NCBI GenBank assembly: GCA_003952965.2
Contig: CM025853.1
Span: forward strand, 12,223,187-12,287,186
Source of the DNA: Morella rubra
Taxonomy: Eukaryota > Streptophyta > Magnoliopsida > Fagales > Myricaceae
DNA: 64,000 nt
Reading direction: 5' to 3'
In this document: positions 24,685 to 35,935 of the stretch, in pieces
How positions within the stretch are numbered: position 1 is the stretch's first letter
How the letters are laid out: each line of letters starts with the position of its first letter
Program-made: the position numbers and the translations under genes
Notes under the pieces: model-generated
Told to the model about the DNA's origin: nothing
The model's input: only the letters and a program-made list of their open reading frames with translations
Database searches by the model: none

Positions 24685-24719
<35 letters not shown>
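24685..24719. repeat. (TA)n microsatellite
   Basis: Pure TA dinucleotides upstream of the duplicated WAK promoter block. Confidence 0.9.
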
Positions 24720-24721
<2 letters not shown>

Positions 24722-24724
24722 ATA

Positions 24725-27336
24725 TACGCAGCAGCCAAGCTAATGTCTACAACACCCGGCTCCACTTTACACATCTTCACTTTATGGCAGTTCGTTTCTT
24801 TGCCTGAAAGTTCTAACAAGATCCCTAATTCCTAATAATTTATTGTATTAAGCTCCTAGTAATACAATAAATTTTCATGTGAGATATAAGTTAATTAGAT
24901 TTTATTTAATCGAGATTTTTCTTAATAATTCCTCGATATATCCCTCGATGGTAAACATTTAATAATTCGAATGATCTAAATAGTGTAGCATATAAATGTT
25001 TTAGTCAGTTTGACAGTCAGCTATTCTGTCATACTTCATGAAGACGTGGGATGGTCGGCTAAATGCATTCAGTTTTCTTCTTTGGTTGGTTCGCCCAAAC
25101 ATAATGGAGCTACAGGTCATGAGTCACGCGTGCTCATCAACAGATCCCACATTTTCTTTGTTTAAGAAGGCATGCCATATATTAACCCTTTTCGCAGGTA
25201 ATTCTCTTAATATTTCACAATATTAAAGGCCACATTGATGATTTGCTTCAAGATTAACTGAAGTGTGAAAATAAGGTCCCCACATGATTTAATAATGGTA
25301 GATCTTATAGTACTATTTAATAATTGTTATATACGTTTGACTTTCTTCAAACTGCACCATAGAATTCCGATAAGAAATTGTAGATACTTATACCAAATCA
25401 CAAACCTTTTAGTGCAATTAATTGTATCAACTATAAGACACTAATTACGATTACAAAATTTTAAATGTTGGACTACTAATTAATGCTCTGATGAATTAGT
25501 TGAAGTTAGCTAGAGTTCACTCAAGTTGGTCCAAAGGGTAGTTTCGCTCTTCCTCGGTCCTAGAAAGTACGTACGTACCGATCAAGAGAGAGAAGCCAAA
25601 AAACTAAAGACTAAATGAAAAAGTCATCTCCTTCGCGGTGACCACGCCTAATGCAGGATTTAATAAATCCTTTTAATCACTGATCATCATCACATCTTTT
25701 GTATTTTATTATTTGATGTATATTGATTTTAATATGGCAATTGACAACAGGATATAATATTCTTGTAGAGGGAGGGAGGAGGAATAACGAGGAAATTAAC
25801 CTCAAGCTATTCGCCTCACCACTAACTGTTACACGACTAACCGTCAGGCTATCGTAGATCACATCAAACATCCAGTATTAGAAAGTCTTACTGTAACTCC
25901 TGAGAAGAAGATTCCACAGCAATTACTTTTAAAGCTTCATGTTTTTTTTTTTTTATATGAAAAAGAATTGGAAAGAGATAAATATAATAGATATATTTTA
26001 TTATAAGACTTATATTATTCGAAAATATTATACGACTAGCATTAAATGATGTGATATCTATATATTGTGTCTATCTCTCTCTCAATTATAATGTGCAATT
26101 CGAATAGAAAATTATAGAGAATCATGATCTAAAAGAATTTAAAAATATTAAATTTTAAAACTATAGGGAATTTTTTTTGAAAAGACTTACATTATTAAAA
26201 ATATTAATGTTACTCCTTAAAGTCTGTTAGAATTATTATAAAATCTAATTCTCGATATTTAAATATTCAAAAAATCCAATTCTACCTATCAAACGTCCAA
26301 TATCTAACTTCAACTTATATGATTATGTCATAACATTTAAATATTCAAAAAATCCAATTCTGCCTATCAAACGTCCAATATCTAACTTCAACTTATATGA
26401 TTATATCATAACGTGTTATTTATCAAGAACATGACACCTTCATGCATGCTCCGTAACATTTGAGCAAATTATAAGGAGCAGCTATACTGGAAGTTTGAAT
26501 AGGACTTAAAAAATTGAAGAAAAGTCAACATCCAAACAGGATCTTATTTTGGTGCTCAGCTTTATACAGGTTAGGAGCAGTAATGCAATCACAATGCATG
26601 AAAAGACTGGAAATGTTCTGCACGGGTAAAGCCCAATCACCATCCAGTTTTTCTTGTTCTTTTTTTTTTTCCCCAAAGATACTATAGCTTGGCACTGGTT
26701 AATTATTGGTGATTCTGAATATATATATTTCCTGCCGTTTCTTCAGTACTTAAGAGAACAAAAAGTGATTAATTGCTCGTGCTCATATAATTACCGGCCA
26801 GTACCGATCTAACGATCCTAATTTTTTGCCTTCTTTATTTTCTCCAAATCTTTTTTTCTTCTTCTTCTGACCATTTCCTTCGACTAACCAGAAATCCAAA
26901 ATTTAGGAAAAGATATATGGAACAATTTTTTTGACAGTACATATGCTTAATAATTAATTTTCAAAAGATCATTTGGAAAACAGCACTTTAAAGAAAATAG
27001 TATTGGAAATTCGAGACTGGGACAGGAATTTCAAAATTTTGTATTATAATCTTGTTAATTGTGAAAGTAATGTGCAAAGAAATTAATCAAAAAATATGAG
27101 TGGGATGGGTACGACAGTGACTTGCACAAGCGACTTGAGGTAGTGAGAGGCAAGCGAAATGTGAAAGCGAGAAAATAATAAGAGTGAAGCTGTCGCGCTT
27201 CTTTGTTTCAAATTAATTACACGAAAAACCAGTTTGTTTAAACTATGAAAATACCCCACTGTAGGGTAGGTTATCACGTTATCAGGACGGGGTTGGCTTC
27301 CTCCACGTAATGGGCCTTCCTTCGGAATCATGCCCA
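24725..27336 (+). promoter_or_regulatory. Duplicated upstream region of the WAK pseudogene
   Basis: Blocks correspond in order to 3870-5800: the cactttacacatcttcactt block, the cctagtaatacaataaattt block, the ctggttaattatt...ctcatataattacc block and the accccactgtaggg block. Local gains include a 78-bp tandem duplication (26257-26412). No gene seen. Confidence 0.7.
26257..26412. repeat. Two-copy 78-bp tandem duplication
   Basis: 26257-26334 and 26335-26412 are nearly identical, differing at about two positions (tctAcc/tctGcc and gattatG/gattatA). The related place before the intact WAK (about 5030-5100) has only one diverged unit, so the duplication followed the segmental duplication. Confidence 0.85.
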
Positions 27337-27343
27337 TATAAAA
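27337..27343 (+). promoter_or_regulatory. TATA box of the WAK pseudogene
   Basis: TATAAAA in the same context as at 5799, 61 bp before the ATG at 27398. Confidence 0.55.
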
Positions 27344-27426
27344 GTCCAGCATCTGTAGGAAGTTTTAACACCAAAAACTCGTTAAACAGCTGGGACAATG
27401 GATTTTCATATGATACTTGGTTGGTG

Positions 27427-28514
27427 CAAGGGACGAAGTTAGGATTTGTTTTAGAGGGGGTTAAATATAATTTTTGCTTACTTTTTTTTTAACTAGGTGT
27501 TGAGGTCATCTTACGTGTACTTTGACTAATCTTAGGGCCTTTAAATTTTTATTATAATTAAATTAAGCATAATCAAAATGTTACAACATATTTTAAAACT
27601 TTTTTTTAAAAAATTATAAACTTTAACTTAAGTGTAAAAGCTAAATTTTCATAAATTATGCTAATTGAACCGGACATTCTTTCAACAAGTAAAAGTCATC
27701 AATTATTATATCAGTACTAAAACCTTATGCAGCCGAATATAATCAAAAGTTTAAAATCTTCGAAATAAATAGCTCATAAGTTATTGATAAAGGCACGAAG
27801 CAATGTTAAAATCTAGCCAAAATAACATAGGTACACACAAATAATAGAGCAATAATAATATTTGTTTAGAAAAAAAAAAAGAGCAAATAATAATTAAATA
27901 AAAAAAATAATAATTAAATTTTTTTAGAAAAAAGAAGATAATAATAATTAAATGTAATAACACTTAGAATTCTAACTTTGAAGAGTAATTCTTTTGTGTG
28001 CAAAGCAAAAAGTTTGTTGTATTCCAAGCGTTGAATATGAATTTTAGAAAAGATAGAGGTCATTGAGAGAAAATTTGAATAATAAGAGTGTAAATAGTGA
28101 GAGAGAAAGAAATGATGAATTTTAGAAAAGAAGTAGAGAGAAAGAAAAGTAGAAAATATACAATCTAAAAGAGAGAGAGAGAGACTGAGAGAGAGAAAAG
28201 AGGGAGGGAGGGAAGAAGAAATTTTAGAAAAAATGGAGAGAGACAGAGAAAAGTAAAAAAGACATGCTTAGTATTTTTTTTTCTTTTAAAAATTGGAGGG
28301 CTCACTTTTAAAGTAGTTATTTCCCTTTTTTCTTCGTCCTAGGTTTATTTTTTCAAAATTTTTGGAAGGGCCATTATAAAAGATTATTATCAATTTTGCC
28401 CTTATATTAAAAAATTTTTACAAAAATTTGAAATTTTACCACATATAATTTTTTTTTTTGAAAAACTTTGGGGGAGCCATGGCCCCACTAGCCCCGGCCC
28501 CTAGCTTCGTCCCT
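27427..28514. mobile_element. hAT-like non-autonomous element in WAK exon 1
   Basis: 1,088 bp starting CAAGGGACGAAGTTAGG and ending CCTAGCTTCGTCCCT; the ends are imperfect inverted repeats. Flanked by the 8-bp direct repeat GGTTGGTG (27419-27426 and 28515-28522), the hAT target size. Removing it brings the two halves of the WAK signal-peptide region together. The interior is AT-rich with no transposase. The last 400 bp recur at 950-1357. Confidence 0.8.
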
Positions 28515-29277
28515 GGTTGGTGTCATATTAGCCGAAATGGCAACTACAGCAACAGCTGCTCAATTAGCCAAGCCTAATTGCCAGGACCGGTGTGGAGACG
28601 TGGAAATTCCATATCCATTTGGCACAACTGAAGACTGTTACCTTGATGAATCTTTTTTCATTAATTGCTCAACATCCTCGACCGGTGATCTGCCATATAC
28701 GGGAAACGTCATTGTTCAGAACATTTCCATTGATCACGGTCAGCTCGACATCTTGATGTATACAGTCAATGACTATTACAATGAGACGGGTTTCAAGTAT
28801 AGTGGTAACCAACCCTCTCTCCATACGGCCGACATTTACACAATTTCCAACACACTGAACAAGTTCGTGGCCGTTGGGTGTGACACCGAGGGCATCCTTA
28901 ATGCATGCTACCCGGGACAACAAAACGTTCATCCTAGGCAGCGTGTCCTCGTGTCGAAGTATTAGCGACGTGATCAATGGGTCTTGCGAGCCGGTAGACA
29001 TTCCAAACGGAATAAAGCGATTCTCTTTTGGAATCAAATGAGTGTATGGAGTTTCAATCCATGCAACTATGCTTTTGTGGTTAGAAAGGACCTCTTCAAT
29101 TTCTCTTTTGACTACCTTTACAGCCTTCAGTACAATAAAACCTTTTCCGATGGTTCTTGATTGGGCGATCGGTAATGACATTTGCGAATATGCTCGGACC
29201 AAAGTTGGGTTACGTCTATGGAGGGAACAACAGTTGTTATGATTCTGACAATGGAAATGGGTACCGTTGCACGTGCA

Positions 29278-30113
29278 CAGGGACGTCTATGAGCATAGAC
29301 AGCCTAGGCGGTTGCCTAAGGCACCCAAAATAGGAAAGCTCACAATTTTTTAGTTTACTTAATATTTAATAGGTTATAGGCTCCTAAATTTAAATATTTT
29401 AACTTAATAAAAGAAAAAATAAGTCTTAAATATTTGTTAAACTTTTTGAAATCCTCATTTAATGCAAAGGAAAACATAATTCAAAATTTCAAAGGAGATA
29501 ATTTCTAATTTTAAAATTCAAAAAAGAATTGGAAATTTTAAAATTGAAAAAAAGACTATTAGACTTCCAACTTTTAAAATTGAAAAAAAGACTATTAAGC
29601 TTCCAACTTTTACCCTTTCTTAATTCTTACTTTATCCCTACTTTCACTAGTTTCCTTATCTTTTACACTTTCCTTCTTTATAGCTCACTTCTCAATTGAT
29701 ATCGGCTTACTTTCACTCTTCTCTTCACCATTTTTCCTTATTTTTCTATTGTGATGGTCATATCCTTTCTTCTTTCTAACTAACTTTCAAGTGTTTATTC
29801 AATTTCAAAATCTAAATCTTCCTTATAAGGTAAGAAGTTTTTCAAAACTGAAACTAATCAAATCATTTCTAAGATCTATTATGACGTAAGAAACATTAAA
29901 TTGCTAGCTATGTTATCAATTGAAAATGATCTCTTGACAAATCTTGAATACAAAATATTGATAATTAATTTTGCATCTCAAAAAGCAAGAAGAATAATTT
30001 TTAACTAAAATTTGATGATATTTTTATATTTTAATATAATAATTTATAATTATTATAAAATACCTCTTTTTATGGTTTTACCTAAAACCCCATTTATCTT
30101 AGAGACGACCCTG
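29278..30113 (+). mobile_element. hAT element (Tip100-like remnant) in WAK EGF module
   Basis: 836 bp with inverted ends CAGGGACGTCT and AGACGACCCTG (one mismatch), flanked by the 8-bp direct repeat CACGTGCA (29270-29277 and 30114-30121). Near the right end, about 29830-30006, a plus-strand reading contains LLAMLSIENDLLTNLEYKIL and FASQKARRI. I recognise this as the very C-end of Tip100-type (zinc-finger MYM-like) hAT transposases. The rest of the transposase is absent, so it is an internal deletion derivative. Confidence 0.85.
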
Positions 30114-32164
30114 CACGTGCAATAGAGGTTACCATGGAAACCCGTAACCAAATGAACTGCTACAAAATTTAAAGGAGAATCCCAAAAAAAAAAAAACAAC
30201 AAGACGGCAACAAAACCTCGTTATAAAATACATACTAAAGTCAGATACAAGGTCTTTTGTAAGACAGACGAAAAACAGGGAATCACCACTTATACTGTCT
30301 CTCACTGTAGTAGGGCAAAAGATGAATATGAAAATATTTGTATTTTTAGCCGAGGATGTCATAATCCTTTATGAGCCTCCAACTACACAGTCACAACTCT
30401 TCTTTTTTTTTTTCCTTGGCATACACAGTCACTACTCACTAATATCTATACTTTTTAAAAAAATTCTGTCTCCTAGCTAACAAAAATCTCTAACTCTAAA
30501 CAGATCTAATGGAGATATGCAATTAGTACTATTAGAAGGACAAGGAGACTTTGACCTTCTTTTGACTCTATTTCTTAGGAAATTTTCTATCATGATTTTT
30601 TGAATGATCAAATTCAAAGAAACAAGGACACAATATGCATTAAATATTATAGGGTCCATAAGGTGTCTGACAATTAATACATATATAAATTTTTTGGAAT
30701 CCACACATTGTGTCTATATCTACGAATTAGATTATCTAATTCTAACCGCAAATTGAAAAAAATCTTCGTCAAGGAAATTCACTTAGATGCGAGAAGTTTA
30801 GAAGGAGAAGAGAGAGAGAAAGTAAATTGCCTCCTTCCTTCTCCCATTCTAGTTGGCTATTCTTTAGTTTCCAAACAAATTGTTCTACAAGAAGACACGT
30901 TCGTCTCGCATGCTCTTTTTTTCTCCCAAATTTGCTCTATTTTGGAAACAGGCCCACAAGTAGACAATATCAATTTCCATTTCCAGGGCTTGCATCTGCT
31001 TTCCATTAATATACTTTTTTTGTTCTCTCTTTCGAGTTGAGTAAGGTTTGGCTTGATACTTGTATGTGGTTTCTGGAATATTGACTCAGCATGCTTGATT
31101 AATTGATTTGATATGCATGTTTCCAGTAGTTATACAAATGCTAAATGAGCAATTTGAGATTGTATTCCAACTTGTGATGCGCTGCACTACTGTGTGTGTC
31201 AGATATTGATGAGTGCAATCCTCTAAGCCCCTGCAAAGATACCAATCAAATATGCACCAATCTTGCTGGGAGTTACAACTGTTCTTGTCGAGAGGGGTAC
31301 GAAGAGTATCGGACGACAATTGGAGCAGTTTGCCAGGGAAAGGGCAAACAATCGAGGATTTGCATTATTGCACTGGGTAAGTATCTAATTCAGAATGTTA
31401 AAGTATTTTTAATATTTCTTTTTCTTTTGCCTGTTAATTAAATGCAGGTGTTGGCATAAATAGGGATCATTACTGTGCTTCTTTTCAGCTCCTGGCTGTA
31501 CTTTGTACTCAAGAGAAGAAAATTTGTCAAGCTTAAAGAAAAGTACTTTCAACAGAATGGAGGCTCCATTTTGGAACGACGACTCAACAACTCTCAACGA
31601 GGATCCCATGAAACAGTCAAGATCTTTACTGCAGAAGGGCTGGAGAAGGCTACCAAAAAGTATGATGAAAGTAGGATCATTGGCCGAGGAGGTTTTGGTG
31701 TCGTTTACAAAGGATTTTTATCGGATAATAGGATTGTTGCCATCAAGAAGTCCAAGACAGTGGATCAAAGGCAGGCCGAACAATTCATTAATGAGGTTGT
31801 TGTTCTCTCCCAAATCAACCACAGGCATATTGTCAACTCTTGGGGTGTGTTTAGAGACACAAGTTCCTTTATGGTCTATGAGTTTGTTCCAAAAGGGACT
31901 CTCTTCCAGTACATTCACCAGGACAGCAGCATATCCACTTTACCATGGGAAATTCGTCTAAGAATAGCTACAGAAACAGCAGAAGCACTATGGTATCTGC
32001 ACTCTGTTGCTTCACCGCCTATAATTCATAGAGATGTGAAGTCTTCAAATATATTGCTTGATGATAATTTCACGGCCAAAGTCTCAGACTTTGGAACTTC
32101 AAGATTAGTTACTCGAGATGAAATGCTTTAGGCCCCTGTCGTACAAGGAACTCTTTGATACTTA

Positions 32165-32297
32165 GGATTTGTTCGTTTCCGTTTGAATTTTAGAATTTTT
32201 TAAAATTCTAAAATTCTAGTCATCCGCATACCAATAAAATTTAACATCGCTTAAAAATTTTAAAAACACTTGAAATTTCACAAAACCGAACATCTCC
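32165..32297. mobile_element. Tourist-like (PIF/Harbinger) MITE in WAK kinase exon
   Basis: 133 bp, AT-rich, with imperfect inverted ends (GGATTTGTTCGTTTCCG and, from the other side, GGAGATGTTCGGTTTTG), flanked by TTA direct repeats (32162-32164 and 32298-32300). TTA is the PIF/Harbinger target. It splits the conserved [10 protein letters not shown] motif; the intact gene has no insertion here. Confidence 0.8.
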
Positions 32298-32773
32298 TTA
32301 GATCCTGAATACTTGCAAACAAACCAGTTGACAGAGAAAAGTGATGTTTATAGTTTTGGAGTGGTCCTGGTGGAGCTAATGACCGGAAAGAACGTACTTT
32401 CATCCAATAGGGCCGAGGAGGAAAGAAGTCTAGCCGCGCACTTTCTTTCTTCTATAAAAAAAACATCGATGGTTTGAAATTCTTGAAAATCATATAGTTG
32501 AAGAAGGGGGAGCAGATCAAGGAATTGGTGGAGATTGCAACGAGCTGCTTAGAAGTTAAAGGGGAGGAGAGGCCTACTATGAAGGAAGTGGCAATTCGAC
32601 TAGACGGACTGCAAAAGAGAAAAAAGCATCCGTGGGTTAATGTTGAAATATCGCATGCGGACGTGACTGAAAACTTGCTTGATGCGACATGCGTTGCAAC
32701 TGCTGAAATCGCGGGATATGATAGCAGCATGAATAGCCATGGACCGGTAACCTTGATAGAATATGGAAGATGA

Positions 32774-33536
32774 ATGTTTCACTGTACTAAAAGTTTAATG
32801 GGGAGATATAATATAATAAACCCGCGGGGTTTGGTAGAATCTAGAAAGGTTCAGAAAATAGATTAGAAGCGACTGATTAATGTTTTCTTGGTAGAACGCA
32901 AGAATTGTGTACCTTAGTTATCTTGGCACGTCCCCTTCTATGGGTACAATGTGTCGCTGGAGTATCTTGTGATCTTGTCTTTATAGACGAAGGTCAAGGA
33001 CAAAATTCTGATCGAGTAATATAATAACTTTTCGTGCGAAATATAAAATAAATATGATGTCAATTAAAAATTTTGGGTGATTAATGGCTTGAATTAAATG
33101 TTGTTGATGCACTATTAGATGCATAAAGATCTGAACATTGACATAAACATTTTGGATCTGAGGGTTTTCGGATCTAAAATATGAGCTAATAAATGAAAAA
33201 CCTAGAAATAGGCTTAATATGAATATTTGGACTAAAACTAGACTAAACCGAGCCCTTTAATTTAATTTAAGGTCTATCTTTGATTAAATTAAAATGAATG
33301 GAGCATTCATTAAGGTAAAAGAGGTCTTAATAAAGATAAGTGAAAATATTAAAATGAATAAAATATTAATAAGGCTTTAATGGGCCTTTTATGGTTGGCC
33401 TTGGAAGCACAATAACCCTAGCAGGACTTAGAAGTTCATTTAGAAACCCTAGAGGAGCCCATTGAGACTTATAATAAATTTGGGCCTTTAAATCATAAAT
33501 TATAGAACCCTATTAAATGCAAAGAAGTGGCCAAAG
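32774..33536. other. 3' region of WAK pseudogene and spacer
   Basis: The first 200 bp match the intact gene's 3' flank. The remainder is AT-rich with no gene; repeated gggcc/ggccc words near 33390-33490 are similar to those at 37480-37580 on the far side of the MULE. Confidence 0.5.
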
Positions 33537-33545
33537 ATAGTGTAA

Positions 33546-34044
33546 GGGGCAAAGTTATAATTCGCCCCATGACTATAAGGCAAAATCAATCTCGACCCTT
33601 CAACTATTAAAATGATGATTTACATCTTATATATTTGAAAATCTTCAATGTACGCCCTTCTTCCAAATCAGGCATTAAGTCAAAAGAAAAAAAAATGCAA
33701 ATTGACTGAAATGTTCCTAGAAGACAAATTTTAACAAAATATATAAAAATTCAAGAAATAAATTAAAAATAAATAGATTACTAAAAATAGAGTTTCAATA
33801 GTTTTATTTAAAAAATATTGCTTTTTTAAATATAATTTTTTATTTTTTAATGATTATTTAATATCTATAATAATTTTGTCTTAGAGAGGAGTTTCAATCA
33901 TTTTGCAATATTTTCCGTTTGATTTGGATAGGGGCATACATTGAAGATTTTCAAAAATTAAAGGACGTAAATTGCCGTTTTGATAATTGAGGAGTTAAGG
34001 TTGATATTGCATTATAGTTATGGGTTAAACTATAATTTTTCCCC
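33546..34044. mobile_element. Mutator-like MITE, 0.5 kb
   Basis: 499 bp with long imperfect inverted arms (about 150 bp each; ends ggggcaaagttataa and, reversed, ggggaaaaattatag). Flanked by near-identical 9-bp direct repeats ATAGTGTAA (33537-33545) and ATAGTTTAA (34045-34053), the Mutator target size. No coding sequence. Confidence 0.75.
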
Positions 34045-34566
34045 ATAGTTTAAAAGGGCGCAAAGAGGACCATAAAAACTGAAAAATTGAGATAATTTCA
34101 TTGTTCGCCCATTAAGTATGAGCAAAAATCAATGTCAACCCACAAACTATCTTAACAGATTTTTACGTCCTTTAAGTTTAAAAAATGATCAAAAGTCATC
34201 CTCCGTCCATTTTTGGGTTAAAATAGATGGAATCCATGAACAAGTGCCTCCCACGTGATATTCACCCATATCACTTTACCAATTTGCCCTTCTCCCTATT
34301 TTGACGTTCTTCTAATTTATCTTGACATCTCTCACATTTTCGACGACATCTCCACAACTGGCACTCTCTCTCTCTCTCTCTCTCTCTCATCCGCCATTCT
34401 GTGGTCGAGATCTGCTCTTGCCATCGACCATTTTCAGACACATAGGTGAAGCAAATGCAAGAACCATTTTCTTGAAGGTTTAGATCCTCACTTTTTTCCT
34501 TTTTGACTTGATTTTAAGATCTGAATGTTGTGGGTATTTTTGTTTTTTCTTATCTCAGTCGTCCAA

Positions 34567-35200
34567 ATGTCCGAATCACACAATAGCTTTAGCTCTGCAA
34601 GTGAACAAAGTGAATCTTCTACAGAAGGTCTAAGATGTTTTTGTGATTTGAGAGCAAACTCGACTACTGCATTCACGGATGAAAACTTTGGCAGACGATT
34701 CTGGAGTTGTGTGAAATACAAGGTTAGTTACCAATCTCGACTACTGCCTTCAAAAATGTTTTGATTTCTTATTTAAAATGCATGATGGAATTTTTGTTTT
34801 TGTTTTTCTTTCTAAGAAGTGTTGTTGTTGGGATGAATTGAAATGTAAGGAAATCCAAGGAACACTAATTATTGCGTTAATGTTTAGTAGAACTATATTT
34901 TTTTACAACTATGTTTATTAGACTTAACTATTACAGTAATATTTAATAATTGGTTGAGTAAGTATAGTATAAGTACCAAGAAATTATTGGTAGATCGTCT
35001 TCAGTATTGTTATAGTTCTGAATCTGACATAATTCATAGTTGTTTAGATAAATGATGTTTAACCTAGTTGTTTAAATTAATGGTGGCAGGATGGTGGTCA
35101 TTGTAATTATTTTGCATGGAAAGATCCTAAGATGTGCGCATATGAACGAAAGGTTATTCGCCAACTGCGAGCAATGCACGATCATGGACTACTAAATAGC
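34567..35200 (+). pseudogene. GRF-type zinc-finger gene in the first MULE, truncated
   Basis: Exon 1 (34567-34722, 52 codons) begins MSESHNSFSSASEQSESS and has CFCDLRANSTTAF, then FGRRFWSC. After an intron (34723-35089, GT-AG), exon 2 continues DGGHCNYFAWKDPKMCAYER and then RKVIRQLRAMHDHGLL. Together this is the CxC...GRxFxxC...CxxFxW pattern of the GRF zinc finger, a small domain thought to bind nucleic acid and found in many plant MULE-linked proteins. The usual coiled coil and membrane tail (seen at 55200-55360) is missing, replaced by the junction with the minus-strand gene near 35225. Confidence 0.7.
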
Positions 35201-35227
35201 AAGAAGTTATTGATGATTGCAGTACTT

Positions 35228-35935
35228 ACCCTCATCTACAGACTCTGGATGTGTTGAAGGTGCATCATCTCCGCCCTCCGTTGTCATGTGCTCGTCATCT
35301 CCCATCTTGTTGTCACGTGTTTGTCATCTCTATTGACAGTGTCAGTATCATCGAAGGTCCCACTCGATGGCCCATCGATCTCGAATGAATGGCCACCCAA
35401 ACCTCCCGTAGGCCCACCCACCTCCAATGAATGGCCACCCAAACCTACCGAGGATCCACCAAAGTCTTCATTGGCCACTACTTCGTCGTCATCGTAGAGA
35501 TCGTCTTCGTTACTTAGAGCATTACTCCACCATTTGGTACCAATTCCAAGACGACGCCTCTTCGTTTCATTATCGACCTCATCAACTAGGTCCACTGTAG
35601 TGGTAGCCTCAAACCCATCTACTTAGAGAAGTATTACATCCTTCCTAACGCATGCAGTTGCCATTTCAAGCACATCGGTGTCCCTTGAGATAATCCTCAA
35701 CCCATCGGAGAGTGTCTTCTCGGGCTCCTGATAGTATAACAAGTCACCAGACTTGTATTTGTACTCCTTGACAACACCCTCTATCTCTGTAAACGACAGA
35801 CAATTAGGGTCGTATGGATCAGAATGAATACCAACCTTACCCCCCACATAAACACACCCGTCAGACTGTAGAACTTGCCCCGTAGTGTGCCTTAAACAAT
35901 ATGAATTCCGACAACATGTCACAACAAACCTGCTA
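35228..35935 (-). pseudogene. N-terminal part of a MURA-like MULE transposase gene
   Basis: The minus strand from about 35935 reads HTTGQVLQSDGCVYVGGKVG, DPYDPNCLSFTEIEGVVKEY, LLYYQEPEKTLSDGLRIISR and DTDVLEMA. This is the PB1-like N-terminal region common in plant MULE transposases. A stop at about 35622 replaces a position that is Tyr in relatives. An acidic region follows (DNETKRRRLG, EDDLYDDDEVVANEDF and two GGLGGHS-type repeats). After a frame change, an exon ends at a GTAAGT donor read on the minus strand (near 35228). The MULE catalytic domain, which should follow, is absent. Confidence 0.65.

Larger units (their letters stand above)
27398..32773 (+). pseudogene. WAK receptor kinase pseudogene (duplicate of the 5882-9176 gene)
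   Basis: All three exons of the intact WAK are found in order, with high similarity. Exon 1 starts at 27398, is cut after about nine codons by a hAT-like element (27427-28514), resumes with the [15 protein letters not shown] domain, loses frame near 28900, has a small deletion near 29000 and is cut again by a second hAT-like element (29278-30113) in the EGF module. Exon 2 (31200-31377) is intact and encodes the calcium-binding EGF. Exon 3 (from 31449) has an early frame change in the membrane segment, a compensated frame change near the hinge (HIVNSWGVFRDTSSFMVYE), a stop after DEML at 32129, a Tourist-like MITE (32165-32297) and further frame changes near 32455-32510. P-loop, HRD and DFG motifs survive in DNA. 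It cannot make a working receptor. Confidence 0.95.

Noticed and set aside
24685..24719. (TA)n tracts (also at 4473) as microRNA hairpins
   Set aside because: Simple repeats fold trivially; no flanking stem or conserved mature sequence.
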